Positions 1 through 8,341 of a stretch of 64,000 nt of DNA are shown piece by piece. The DNA is from Cellulomonas sp. SG140 (GTDB lineage: Bacteria; Actinomycetota; Actinomycetes; Actinomycetales; Cellulomonadaceae). The translations under genes were made by a program, and so were the position numbers. The notes beneath the pieces were generated by a model. The model worked only from the letters and a program-made list of their open reading frames with translations, made no database searches and was not told the origin of the DNA. Location: positions 62,001 through 126,000 of the forward strand of contig NZ_JANZLA010000007.1 in the NCBI RefSeq assembly GCF_025770785.1, written 5' to 3'. Position 1 is the stretch's first letter. Each line of letters opens with the position of its first letter.

Positions 1-235
1 CCACCTCGGGGTGCGCGTGCCCCAGCAGCGCGGGCCCCCACGAGCCGACCAGGTCCACGTACTCCGCGCCGTCGACGTCCCGCACGTACGCACCGTGCGC
101 CGATGCGATGAACCGCGGTGTCCCGCCCACCGAGCCGTAGGCGCGCACCGGCGAGTTCACCCCGCCGGGGATCACCCCCAGGGCGCGGTCGAAGGCGTCC
201 GCGCTCGCGGACTGCTCGGTACGGGCGTGGGTCAT
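1..235 (-). CDS. hemL: Glutamate-1-semialdehyde 2,1-aminomutase, N-terminal part (cut by window edge)
   Basis: The first 78 codons read [19 protein letters not shown], then the typical HemL opening with [12 protein letters not shown] and, later, [23 protein letters not shown]. HemL is a PLP enzyme that turns glutamate-1-semialdehyde into 5-aminolevulinate in the C5 pathway. The PLP lysine and everything after about residue 78 lie outside the window. The ATG overlaps the hemB stop codon by 4 bp (ATGA), so it is translationally coupled as the last visible gene of the hem operon. The N-terminal match is clear; only the completeness of the gene is unknown. Confidence 0.93.
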   Translation of the reverse strand, partial: MTHARTEQSASADAFDRALGVIPGGVNSPVRAYGSVGGTPRFIASAHGAYVRDVDGAEYVDLVGSWGPALLGHAHPEV

Positions 236-1254
236 CGGGTCCCCTCGGAGAGCCAGTGGGCCAGCTCGACGGCCCAGTAGGTGAGCACGGCGTCGGCGCC
301 GGCACGGCGGATGGACAGCACGGACTCGGTGATCGCACGGCGGCGGTCGATCCAGCCGTTGGCGGCGGCGGCCTCGATCATGGCGTACTCGCCGGACACC
401 TGGTACGCCCACACCGGCACGGGAGACGTGGCGGCGACGTCGGCCAGCACGTCGAGGTAGGACATCGCCGGCTTCACCATGACGACGTCGGCCCCCTCGG
501 CCACGTCGGCCGCCACCTCGCGGGCCGCCTCGCGGCGGTTGGCGGGGTCCATCTGGTACGTGCGGCGGTCGCCCTGCAGCTCGCTCTCGACGGCCTCGCG
601 GAACGGGCCGTAGAACGCCGACGCGTACTTCGCGGCGTAGGCCAGCAGCGCGGTGCCGGTGAACCCCGCGGCGTCGAGGGCGTCGCGGCAGGCCGCCGTC
701 TGGCCGTCCATCATCCCGGAGAGCCCGATCAGGTCGACGCCGGCCGCGGCCTGCGCGAGCGCCATGTCGGCGTACCGCACCAGCGTCGCGTCGTTGTCCA
801 CCGAGCCGTCGGGGGCCAGCACGCCGCAGTGGCCGTGGTCGGTGAACTCGTCCAGGCACAGGTCGGCCTGCACGACGAGCGCGTCGCCCACCTCGGCCAC
901 CACGTCGGCGATCGCCACGTTGAGGATGCCGTCCGGCTCCGTCGCGCAGCTGCCCACCGCGTCCCGACGCTCGGGGATGCCGAACAGCATCACGCCGCCG
1001 ACACCGGCCTCGGCCGCCTCGACGGCGGCGCGGCGCAGCGAGTCGCGCGTGTGCTGCAGCACGCCCGGCATCGAGCCGAGCGGGCGGGGGTCGGTCAGCC
1101 CCTCCTTGACGAACATCGGCAGGATCAGCTGCTCGGCGTGCACCCGCGTCTGGGCCGCCAGGCGGCGGCGGGCGGGGGTGGCGCGCATCCGGCGCAGGCG
1201 GACGCGGCCCGGTGTGGGGACGGAGCGGGACTCAGGGGTCGGGACCGTGGTCAT
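232..1254 (-). CDS. hemB: Delta-aminolevulinic acid dehydratase (porphobilinogen synthase)
   Basis: 340 aa, the usual family length. HemB condenses two 5-aminolevulinate molecules to porphobilinogen in the cytoplasm. Both Schiff-base lysines are visible, in [15 protein letters not shown] and in [10 protein letters not shown]. The metal-site segment at residues 131-144 reads [14 protein letters not shown]: two of the three zinc cysteines of the classic CxC...C form are kept, and the middle one is Asp. The ATG overlaps the hemD stop by 4 bp (ATGA), and the hemB stop in turn overlaps the hemL start, so the gene is read within a coupled hemC-hemD-hemB-hemL unit. Confidence 0.96.
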   Translation of the reverse strand: MTTVPTPESRSVPTPGRVRLRRMRATPARRRLAAQTRVHAEQLILPMFVKEGLTDPRPLGSMPGVLQHTRDSLRRAAVEAAEAGVGGVMLFGIPERRDAVGSCATEPDGILNVAIADVVAEVGDALVVQADLCLDEFTDHGHCGVLAPDGSVDNDATLVRYADMALAQAAAGVDLIGLSGMMDGQTAACRDALDAAGFTGTALLAYAAKYASAFYGPFREAVESELQGDRRTYQMDPANRREAAREVAADVAEGADVVMVKPAMSYLDVLADVAATSPVPVWAYQVSGEYAMIEAAAANGWIDRRRAITESVLSIRRAGADAVLTYWAVELAHWLSEGTR

Positions 1255-2090
1255 CGGGTCTCCTTCGGGTCGAGGTCTGCTGCGTCCGGTGCGACCGGCG
1301 CCGGTGGGGCGTCGCCGTGGGTGGCGACCACCGCCTCGGACAGCGCGCCGACCAGGGCGGACATGGTGCGTTCGGGGGCGACGACGGCGACCGGCAGGCC
1401 GGCGTCGCGGGCGGCGTCCGCCGTGGTCGGCCCGATGCAGGCCAGCACCGTCCCGCTCGGCGGCGGTCCGAGCCGGGTGGCCAGCGCCCGGACGGTGCTC
1501 GGGGAGGTCAGCAGGGCCGCGGCGATCGAGCCGTCCCGCCAGGCCGCGACCACGTCGTCGGGCGCAGGACCGGCCGGCACCGTGCGGTACGCGACCACGT
1601 CGTCCACGGCCCAGCCGCCCGCGCGCAGCCCGTCCACCAGCTCGGGACCGGCCAGGTCGCCGCGGGTGAACAGCACTCGGGCCCCGGCGACGTCGGGCGT
1701 CGGCCACGCGTCGGCCAGAGCACGCGCACCGGAGGTCCCGACGAGGTCCGCCGTGACGCCCACGGTTGCCAGCGCGCGCGCCGTCGCCGGACCCACGGCC
1801 GCCACCTTGGTCCGGCCCACGACGTCGCCGAGCGCCTCCGCACTCTCCAGCGCCCGTCCGACGAGCGCACCGACCGCCGCCGCACTGGTGACCGCCAGCC
1901 ACGCGTACCGGCCGGCCCGCAGGTCGGTCAGCGCCGAGTCGAGCACCGTCGGGTCGTCGACCGCCTCGGTGCGCACCAGTGGCACCACCACCGGCTCGGC
2001 ACCGACGGCCCGCAACGCCGCCTCGGCGTCCGCGCTCCCGGACGCCGGCCGTGGCACCAGCACCCGTAGGCCTTCGAGCGGTCCCGTCAT
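1251..2090 (-). CDS. hemD: Uroporphyrinogen-III synthase
   Basis: 279 aa. HemD closes hydroxymethylbilane with inversion of ring D to give uroporphyrinogen III. The family is poorly conserved, but the start ([15 protein letters not shown]), the two alpha/beta halves, [23 protein letters not shown] and the TSPSTVRAL...[12 protein letters not shown] segment are characteristic. It sits between hemC and hemB with 4-bp ATGA overlaps on both sides, which settles the assignment. The last 20 or so residues are Pro/Ala/Asp-rich and probably unstructured. Confidence 0.92.
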   Translation of the reverse strand: MTGPLEGLRVLVPRPASGSADAEAALRAVGAEPVVVPLVRTEAVDDPTVLDSALTDLRAGRYAWLAVTSAAAVGALVGRALESAEALGDVVGRTKVAAVGPATARALATVGVTADLVGTSGARALADAWPTPDVAGARVLFTRGDLAGPELVDGLRAGGWAVDDVVAYRTVPAGPAPDDVVAAWRDGSIAAALLTSPSTVRALATRLGPPPSGTVLACIGPTTADAARDAGLPVAVVAPERTMSALVGALSEAVVATHGDAPPAPVAPDAADLDPKETR

Positions 2091-3115
2091 CCGCGCGCCT
2101 TCGGCTGCGCCGCGCCGCCGACCTGGGCGGTGTCGTCTGCTGCCGGACCGGCCGATGCCGTCGGACCGCGCGATGCCCCCGGCCCGACCGGCGCCAGCTC
2201 CGCCGCCCCGTCCTCCAGCAGCAGGTCGGCCACCCGGGTCCCGAGGTCGCTGGCGGCAGCCACGTCGGCGCCGGTCGCGGCCAGCGTGCGGCGCAGCGCT
2301 CGGCCGCCGTCCACGCCGGCGACCACGGCCTGCAGCTGCAGCTGGTCCCCGACCAGCTGCGCGAGCGCTCCGACCGGTGCCGCGCAACCGGCCTCGAGCC
2401 GGCCGAGCAACGCGCGCTCCGCCGTGACCGCCAGCCGGGTGGCGAGGTCGTCCAACGTGCGCAGCGCTGCGGCCAGGGCGCCGTCTCCCGACGCGTCCTC
2501 GGCCCGCACCTCCACCGCCAGCGCACCCTGCCCGGGTGCCGGCAGCATCACGTCGGCGTCGAACACCTCCGTCACCGCGTCGAGCCGGCCCAGCCGCGCC
2601 AGCCCGGCACGCGCCAGCACCACCGCGTCGAGGTCGCCAGGACCCGTGCTACCCGCCACCCGACCGAGGCGCGTGTCCACGTTGCCGCGCAGGTCCACCA
2701 CGTCCAGGTCCGGCCGTGCGGCCCGCAGCTGGGCGGCGCGCCGCGGCGACCCGGTGCCAACCCGCGCACCACGGGGCAGCTCCGCGAGCGTCAGGCCGTC
2801 CCGCGCGCACAACGCGTCCCGCGGGTCCTGCCGCACGGGCACAGCCGCGACGACGAGGCCTGGCGCGGGCGCCGTCGGCAGGTCCTTGAACGAGTGCACC
2901 GCAACGTCGCAGCGTCCCTCGAGCAGCGCGTCGCGCAGTGCGGTGACGAACACACCGGTGCCTCCCAGCGCCGCGAGGGAGGCGCGGCTGCGGTCACCCT
3001 CCGTGCGGACCCGGACGGTCTCCACGGCCAGGCCGGCCGCCGTCAGGTCGGCTGCCACGTGTCCGGTCTGGGTCAGCGCGAGCGCGCTCGCGCGTGTGCC
3101 GATGCGCACCTGCAT
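2087..3115 (-). CDS. hemC: Porphobilinogen deaminase (hydroxymethylbilane synthase)
   Basis: 342 aa. It polymerises four porphobilinogens to hydroxymethylbilane. [17 protein letters not shown] is the standard N-terminus, HSFKDLPT and [13 protein letters not shown] are active-site segments, and the cofactor-attaching cysteine is in [13 protein letters not shown] chose the ATG at 3115 because a GGAGGG Shine-Dalgarno element lies about 10 nt upstream; the frame stays open further upstream without homology. The gene follows hemY after a 202-bp gap with two dyad symmetries, so hemC-D-B-L may have its own promoter. Confidence 0.95.
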   Translation of the reverse strand: MQVRIGTRASALALTQTGHVAADLTAAGLAVETVRVRTEGDRSRASLAALGGTGVFVTALRDALLEGRCDVAVHSFKDLPTAPAPGLVVAAVPVRQDPRDALCARDGLTLAELPRGARVGTGSPRRAAQLRAARPDLDVVDLRGNVDTRLGRVAGSTGPGDLDAVVLARAGLARLGRLDAVTEVFDADVMLPAPGQGALAVEVRAEDASGDGALAAALRTLDDLATRLAVTAERALLGRLEAGCAAPVGALAQLVGDQLQLQAVVAGVDGGRALRRTLAATGADVAAASDLGTRVADLLLEDGAAELAPVGPGASRGPTASAGPAADDTAQVGGAAQPKARG

Positions 3116-3197
3116 GGGCGTCAGTGTCCCTCCGGTGGCTGTGGCATCGAAATCCGGGGGCCGACGGGGCGCATTCCCGAGGGCTGCGGGACGGCAT

Positions 3198-3284
3198 TGC
3201 GACGCGCGTCGCACCGGACCGGCGGAAATCGAGGAGGCGACATTTCTGACGCGGTGTCAGATCAATGCTCGTCGCGAAATGTCG
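3198..3284. promoter_or_regulatory. Two dyad symmetries in the hemY-hemC gap
   Basis: A 16-bp perfect palindrome TGCGACGCGCGTCGCA lies at 3198-3213. A second, nested dyad has arms CGACATTTC (3238-3246) and GAAATGTCG (3276-3284), with TGAC/GTCA inside. The outer arms are AT-rich for this genome. The position between the hemY stop (3318) and the hemC start (3115) suits either a terminator-like structure after hemY or an operator/promoter region for hemC-D-B-L. The symmetry is seen directly; the role is inference. Confidence 0.5.
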
Positions 3285-3317
3285 GCTGGTCGGGCTCGCC
3301 CGCTCGGCTCCGCCGGC

Positions 3318-4742
3318 TCAGCCGCGCGGGCTCGGCGCTCCCAGCAGCTCTACGGCTGCCGCCCGGGCCTGCGGCACCACGGACGCCAGACCGTTGCCGG
3401 CCACCCACGCACCGGCCAGCGCCAGCCCGGGCACCCGCTCGACCGCGTCCCGCACCGCCGCCACGGCGTCGCGGTGCGCCGCGCTCGGCCGGGGCAGCGC
3501 CTGCGTCCACCGCACCACGTCGTGCCCCACCAGCCGGTCGGCCGGCAGCGGCGTGCCCAGCAGCGTGGCGGCGTCGGAGAGGGCGAGCCGCACCAGGTCG
3601 TCGCCGGCGGGGAGCGTCGCAGAGTCGCCCTCCGCTCGACCGAAGGACAGTCGCAGCACGTGCCGCCCGGGACCGGCGGCAGCCGCGAGCCACTCCCACT
3701 TCGCCGTCGCGTGGGTCAGCGCCTTGGCGGTGACGTCGGTGGCGTCGGGGGCGACCAGCACACCGGTGCCGCGCGGCGCCGAGTCGAGGGCCGTCACGCC
3801 GTCGAGCACCAGCGTGACCAGGGTGACCGGCGTCCCCTCGTCGGTGCGCATCGCGCTCGGGTCGGCACCCGTCAGCTCCGCGAGCAGCGGGACGGCAGCC
3901 GCCGTGGCCAGCAGCACCCGGTCCGTCCGGACCTCGTCGTGGGCGGTCCGGACCACGAAGCCGCCCTGGGCCGTCGCCGCGGCCCCGACCTCGTCCGCCG
4001 CCAGGCCTGTGACGGCCGACCGGACCCGCACCTCGCCACCGTGCGCCTGCACGTCCGCGACCAGGGCGTCCACCAGCCGCCACACCCCGCCGGCCAACCC
4101 CTGCACCGCCGACCCGGCCGGCGCCGCGGCGCGCAGCGCGCCGACCGCCCGCCCGAGCGTCCCGTGCTGGGCGAGCGCCGCCCGCAGCCCGGGCGCCACC
4201 ACGTCCACCGCCAGCTGGTCCGGGTCGGCTGCGTGCACACCCCCGACCAGCGGCCGCACCAGCCGGTCGAGCACCCTTGCGCCCATCCGGGCCCGCACCA
4301 GCGCGCCCAACGTGGTGGCGTCGGCGCCGACCCGTGCCGGCAGCACCCCGTCGAACCGTGCCCGCCAGGAGCCGACCAGGCCCAGCGTGCGCCGCACGTC
4401 CGCCGCGCCGGGGTCCGTCGGGATGCCGAGCAGCCCGGTGGCCGGCAGCGGGCCGTCGCCGCTGACCAGGTGCACCCAGGAGCCCCGCGGCGCCGGGGTG
4501 CACAGGTCGTCGGTCATCCCCAGCTCGTCGACCAGGGCCGCGACCGCCCCGCCGCGCGTCGCGAACGACTCCGCGCCGGCGTCCAGCCGCAGCCCGGCCA
4601 CGTCGTGCGACCGCACGGCGCCCCCGGGCGCGTCCCGGCCGTCCAGCACCAGCACCCGCAGTCCCGCCCGAGCCAGCTCGCGCGCGGCCACCAGCCCACC
4701 CAGACCTGCGCCGACGACGACGGCGTCCCAGCGCTCGGTCAC
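3318..4742 (-). CDS. hemY: Coproporphyrinogen III / protoporphyrinogen oxidase, HemY/CgoX type
   Basis: 474 aa FAD protein. The dinucleotide-binding GAGLGGL is at about residues 10-16, and the C-terminal FAD segment reads [17 protein letters not shown]. In actinobacteria HemY normally acts as CgoX, oxidising coproporphyrinogen III to coproporphyrin III in the coproporphyrin-dependent route; the sequence alone does not distinguish this from the protoporphyrinogen activity. The start is GTG ([13 protein letters not shown]), overlapping the hemE stop by 4 bp (GTGA), so expression is coupled to hemE. The partner genes chdC (hemQ) and cpfC (hemH) are not in the window. Confidence 0.93.
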   Translation of the reverse strand: MTERWDAVVVGAGLGGLVAARELARAGLRVLVLDGRDAPGGAVRSHDVAGLRLDAGAESFATRGGAVAALVDELGMTDDLCTPAPRGSWVHLVSGDGPLPATGLLGIPTDPGAADVRRTLGLVGSWRARFDGVLPARVGADATTLGALVRARMGARVLDRLVRPLVGGVHAADPDQLAVDVVAPGLRAALAQHGTLGRAVGALRAAAPAGSAVQGLAGGVWRLVDALVADVQAHGGEVRVRSAVTGLAADEVGAAATAQGGFVVRTAHDEVRTDRVLLATAAAVPLLAELTGADPSAMRTDEGTPVTLVTLVLDGVTALDSAPRGTGVLVAPDATDVTAKALTHATAKWEWLAAAAGPGRHVLRLSFGRAEGDSATLPAGDDLVRLALSDAATLLGTPLPADRLVGHDVVRWTQALPRPSAAHRDAVAAVRDAVERVPGLALAGAWVAGNGLASVVPQARAAAVELLGAPSPRG

Positions 4743-5803
4743 AGCGAGTGCACCAGCTCGACCAGCCTGGTCAGCACGTCGGGATCGGTGTCCGGCGGCA
4801 CCCCGTGACCGAGGTTCACCACGTGCGCGGGTGCCACGGAACCCCGCTCCACCACGTCCCGCACGTGCGCCTCGAGCACCTCCCACGGCGCCGCGAGCAT
4901 CGCCGGGTCCACGTTCCCCTGCAGCGGCGTGCGACCGCCCAGCCGCCAGCTCGCCTCGTCCAGCGGCACCCGGTAGTCCACGCCCATCACGTCGGCACCG
5001 GCGTCACGCATCGCCACCAGCAGCTCGCCGGTGGCGACCCCGAAGTGCACCGCCCGCACGCCGAGCTCCCGCACGCCCGACAGGACCCGCGCCGAGGCCG
5101 GAACCACGTGCTGCGTGTAGTCGGTCAGCGACAGCGACCCCGCCCAGGAGTCGAACAGCTGCGCCGCCGACGCCCCGGCCCGCACCTGCGCCTGCAGGAA
5201 CGCCCCGGTCACGTCCGCCGCCCAGCCCATCAGCGCGTGCCAGGCGGCCGGGTCGGAGTGCATCAACCGGCGGGCGCCGAGGTGGTCGCGGGACGCGCGG
5301 CCCTCGACCAGGTACGCGGCGAGCGTGAACGGCGCACCGGCGAACCCGATCAGCGGGGTGTCGCCCAGGGCGGCCACCGCGGCGCGCACGCCGGCGGTCA
5401 CCGGGGCGGCCCGTTCGTCGGTCAACGGGCCGAGGTCGCGCAGCCGTGCCACGTCGTCCACGGTCCGCACGGGCGAGCCGAACACCGGGCCCACGCCGGG
5501 CTCGATCTTCACGTCGACCCCCAGCAGCGCCATGGGGACGACGATGTCCGAGAAGAAGATCGCCGCGTCCACCCCGTGCCGGCGCACCGGCTGCAGCGTC
5601 AGCTCCGCCGCGAGGTCCGGGTCCAGGCACGAGTCGAGCATCGCGACGCCCGCCCGCGACGCCCGGTACTCCGGCAGCGACCGTCCCGCCTGCCGCATGA
5701 ACCACACCGGCAGTCGTCGCGGTCGGTGCCCCGAATAGGCGCTGACCAGGGGGGAATTCGTGGTGCGGCCGGTACGCAGAGGGTGGTCCTCGGGAAGGGT
5801 CAC
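4739..5803 (-). CDS. hemE: Uroporphyrinogen decarboxylase
   Basis: 354 aa, full length. It decarboxylates the four acetates of uroporphyrinogen III to coproporphyrinogen III. Signature motifs are [14 protein letters not shown] (about residues 34-47) and [12 protein letters not shown], which holds the catalytic Asp; [16 protein letters not shown] and LQGNVDP are also conserved. The start is GTG at 5803. There is no Shine-Dalgarno sequence; a CACAAT hexamer 6 nt upstream suggests a leaderless mRNA. It is the first gene of the minus-strand hem operon and is divergent from hemA. Confidence 0.95.
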   Translation of the reverse strand: MTLPEDHPLRTGRTTNSPLVSAYSGHRPRRLPVWFMRQAGRSLPEYRASRAGVAMLDSCLDPDLAAELTLQPVRRHGVDAAIFFSDIVVPMALLGVDVKIEPGVGPVFGSPVRTVDDVARLRDLGPLTDERAAPVTAGVRAAVAALGDTPLIGFAGAPFTLAAYLVEGRASRDHLGARRLMHSDPAAWHALMGWAADVTGAFLQAQVRAGASAAQLFDSWAGSLSLTDYTQHVVPASARVLSGVRELGVRAVHFGVATGELLVAMRDAGADVMGVDYRVPLDEASWRLGGRTPLQGNVDPAMLAAPWEVLEAHVRDVVERGSVAPAHVVNLGHGVPPDTDPDVLTRLVELVHSL

Positions 5804-5848
5804 ACCGCGATTGTGCCGGACAAATGTTCGGGTGATTCAATCGGCCGC
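5804..5848. promoter_or_regulatory. Overlapping divergent hemE/hemA promoters with central dyad
   Basis: The two start codons are only 45 bp apart. For hemA, TTCAAT (5836-5841) sits 7 nt before its GTG, with TTGTGC (5811-5816) as a possible -35. For hemE, CACAAT (complement of 5810-5815) sits 6 nt before its GTG, with TTGAAT (complement of 5835-5840) as -35. Each -10 thus overlaps the other promoter's -35. The shared spacer holds an imperfect 16-bp palindrome CCGGACAAATGTTCGG (5816-5831). The arrangement is visible; promoter activity and a bound regulator are inference. Confidence 0.55.
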
Positions 5849-7105
5849 GTGGCGCTGCTCAGCTGTGCCGCCAGCCACCACGACCTCGAGCTGTCCGCCC
5901 TGGAACGTCTGTCCACCGACTGGGCCGGCGTCGGCCCCGAGCTCGTGGCGGCGGCGGGTCCCGTCCGGGGTGCCGTGGTCCTCGCCACGTGCAACCGCTT
6001 CGAGCTGTACCTGGACGTGGACGACGAGCGGCTCGCCGAGGCCTGCGCCGCGGCCTCCGAGGCCGTCGCCGCGCGGTCCGGCCTGGCGCCGGCCACCGTC
6101 CGCGGGCACCTGCGCCACCGCACCGAGGCCGATGCCGCGCAGCACCTGTTCGCCGTCGCCGCCGGGCTGGACTCGATGGTGGTCGGCGAGCGCGAGATCG
6201 CCGGACAGGTGCGCCGGGCGCTGACCCACGCGCGCCGCGAGGGGACCACCACGTCGGTGCTGGAGCAGCTGTTCCAGCGGGCGTCGCGGGTCTCCCGTGC
6301 GGTCGAGGCCGCGACCGGGCTCGGCGGCACCGGCCGCTCGGTGGTCGGGGTCGCGCTGGACCTGGCGGCCGGCACGCTGCCGCGGCACGTGCACGACGCG
6401 GCCGCGGGGCCCGCGGGAGAGCACGTGGACTGGTCGGGGCTGCGCGTGGTGCTGGTCGGCACCGGCTCCTATGCCGGCGCGAGCCTCGCGGCACTGCGCG
6501 GCCGCGGGTGCCGGGACGTGCGGGTGTGGTCGGCGAGCGGCCGGGCAGCGGCCTTCGCCGCAGCCCGCGGTGCGCACGTCGCCGATCCGGACCTGCTGGC
6601 GGAGCTGGCCCACGCCGACCTCGTCGTCGCCTGCAGCGGCACCGGCGGCCCGGTGCTGCACGGGTCGGCGCTCGCGGCCGTCCGGGCCGCCGCGGGGAAC
6701 GCCGCGCCGCTGACCGTCGTGGACCTCGCGCTGCGGCACGACGTGGACCCGAGCGTGGGTGCGCTGCCCCAGGTGCACCTGGTGTCGTTGCACTCGGTCG
6801 CGGAGCACGCCCCGGCCGGCTCGGTGGCCGTCAGCGAGGGCGCTCAGATGGTGGCTGCCGCCGCGGCGGAGTTCGTCGCCGAGCGTCGGGTCCGTGCCTG
6901 GGATCCCGCCGTCGTCGCCGAGCGCACGCGGGTGCTCACGGCGACCGAGGGCGACCAGGCTGCTCGCCGGCGCGCCCGTGCAGCGCTGCACGGTCCGACC
7001 GTCCGGGCCCGCGAGGCCGCTCGGCGCGGCGACGTCGACGCGTACCGCCAGGCGCTCGCGGAGCTGGCCGCCGTCCAGCCGGTGGTCGGCGACTCGATCG
7101 CCTGA
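5849..7105 (+). CDS. hemA: Glutamyl-tRNA reductase
   Basis: 418 aa. It reduces glutamyl-tRNA(Glu) to glutamate-1-semialdehyde with NADPH, the first and usually controlling step of the C5 haem pathway. The N-terminus LLSCAASHHDLELSALERLS is typical, the catalytic cysteine is Cys48 in ATCNRFELYL, DSMVVGEREIAGQVRRAL is the conserved catalytic-domain block, and VVLVGTGSYAGASL is the NADPH fold. The GTG start has no Shine-Dalgarno sequence but a TTCAAT hexamer 7 nt before it; a GTG at 5813 in the same frame is less likely. Placed head to head with hemE, it probably shares control with the rest of the pathway. Confidence 0.95.
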   Translation: MALLSCAASHHDLELSALERLSTDWAGVGPELVAAAGPVRGAVVLATCNRFELYLDVDDERLAEACAAASEAVAARSGLAPATVRGHLRHRTEADAAQHLFAVAAGLDSMVVGEREIAGQVRRALTHARREGTTTSVLEQLFQRASRVSRAVEAATGLGGTGRSVVGVALDLAAGTLPRHVHDAAAGPAGEHVDWSGLRVVLVGTGSYAGASLAALRGRGCRDVRVWSASGRAAAFAAARGAHVADPDLLAELAHADLVVACSGTGGPVLHGSALAAVRAAAGNAAPLTVVDLALRHDVDPSVGALPQVHLVSLHSVAEHAPAGSVAVSEGAQMVAAAAAEFVAERRVRAWDPAVVAERTRVLTATEGDQAARRRARAALHGPTVRAREAARRGDVDAYRQALAELAAVQPVVGDSIA

Positions 7106-7177
7106 GCCGCGCGTCGCCGCCTCGGCTGCGGGCGTCTGCGCCCCGCGCGACTGGCCACCGGTCCGCCCGACGACGGA

Positions 7178-7217
7178 CGTGCCGGGCCTGGACGGGGGGA
7201 GCGCCAGGCCCGGCACG
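7178..7217. terminator. Bidirectional terminator between hemA and the convergent 7263 gene
   Basis: Perfect 14-bp arms CGTGCCGGGCCTGG (7178-7191) and CCAGGCCCGGCACG (7204-7217) with a 12-nt loop, lying between two convergent stop codons. There is no T-run, as is common in high-GC actinobacteria. Confidence 0.75.
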
Positions 7218-7262
7218 CGTCCGGGGCGCCGCGCGGACCGCAGACCGCGCCGCGGTGGTCCG

Positions 7263-8147
7263 TCAGTAGTGCGCGTGGTGCTGGTAGGGGGCGCCGTAGG
7301 AGCGCTGGGACGTCGTCGTCGGACCGGGCGCCCACGTGACCGGCACCACCTGGTTGGTCTGCAGGTCGGTGAGCTCGGCGGCGTAGACCACCGCCTCGTA
7401 CACGCCGGCCTCCACCTGCTGCAGGTGGAGCCGCTCGGCACGGTCCATGTCGTCGCCCAGGTGCGAGATGCGGGCGACCACGTACCGCTGCGCGTCCTGC
7501 CACTGGTCGACCACGCGCACCGCGAGGCCGTTCCAGCGTGCCGTCAGGTCGAGCTCGAACAGCTCGGAGACCTCGGTGCGGGCGACGTGCCGGTACCAGC
7601 GGCCGCTCGGCGACTGGTCGAACCCGGTCTCGGCCAACGGCGGGTTGGCCAGGGCGAGCACCACGGTGTCGTCGTCCAGCACGTCCGCCTCGAGGTACGC
7701 CGAGTGCCACTTGGCCACCGGGCCGACGCAGCGCGAGAGCGAGGACAGGCCGGGCTGCCCGGGGATGCCGGGCGCCGAGGTCCAGCCGGTACCGACGTCG
7801 CCGTACCAGGCCAGCAGCCGCGAGCTGCCGTCGGAGTACACCCGCACCAGCTCGGTGCGCGGCGGGATGCGGGAGTGCCGCAGCCACCACAACGGGACGA
7901 TGTAGCCGGGCACGTCGCGGTACTGCAGCTGCGGTGACGACTCGAAGCGCAGCAGGTCCACGTGGTCGTCGGTGGGCCGGAACGGCGAGCCGGGGTAGCC
8001 GAGCCCGTGCACCTCGAACAGCTGCGCCGGGGTGGTGGCGAACGACACGTCCGCGGCGCGCACCACGTAGCCGGCCATCCGGTCGTGACCGTTGACCAGG
8101 TGCGCGTACGACGACGCAGGTGTGACCACCTTCTGCATGAGCGTCAC
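7263..8147 (-). CDS. Conserved-looking protein of unknown function
   Basis: 294 aa, not recognised. It has no signal peptide, membrane segment or obvious catalytic motif. It is rich in Tyr, Trp and charged residues, with stretches such as LLAWYGDVGTGW, WHSAYLEADVLDDDTVVLALANPP and VPVTWAPGPTTT, which suggests a mostly beta soluble domain. The start could be GTG at 8147 or ATG at 8138 (MQKVVTPASSYAHL); neither has a strong Shine-Dalgarno sequence. It lies downstream of purB on the same strand, but a strong hairpin at 8249-8304 separates them. High GC3 and length support it as a real gene. Confidence 0.8.
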   Translation of the reverse strand: MTLMQKVVTPASSYAHLVNGHDRMAGYVVRAADVSFATTPAQLFEVHGLGYPGSPFRPTDDHVDLLRFESSPQLQYRDVPGYIVPLWWLRHSRIPPRTELVRVYSDGSSRLLAWYGDVGTGWTSAPGIPGQPGLSSLSRCVGPVAKWHSAYLEADVLDDDTVVLALANPPLAETGFDQSPSGRWYRHVARTEVSELFELDLTARWNGLAVRVVDQWQDAQRYVVARISHLGDDMDRAERLHLQQVEAGVYEAVVYAAELTDLQTNQVVPVTWAPGPTTTSQRSYGAPYQHHAHY

Positions 8148-8248
8148 GGGAGAACCCTGCTGCGAGATGGGGAGGAACCCGGGTGAACCGGACGAGCCGT
8201 GGGCATTCTGGCCCTAACAAGCACACGTGTCCAGGTTGCGGCGCGTCG

Positions 8249-8304
8249 CCGCGGGAGCGCTCACACGGACGGGCGACGCAAGGTCCGTCGCCGTGCTCCC
8301 GCGG
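8249..8304 (-). terminator. Two-tier hairpin downstream of purB
   Basis: Outer arms CCGCGGGAGC (8249-8258) and GCTCCCGCGG (8295-8304) enclose inner arms GGCGAC (8272-8277) and GTCGCC (8287-8292). It starts 38 bp past the purB stop on the minus strand, as expected of a factor-independent terminator without a U tract. Confidence 0.65.
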
Positions 8305-8341
8305 TGCTGCGGGGCCTGCTCGGCCGGCGAGGCGGTCCCTC

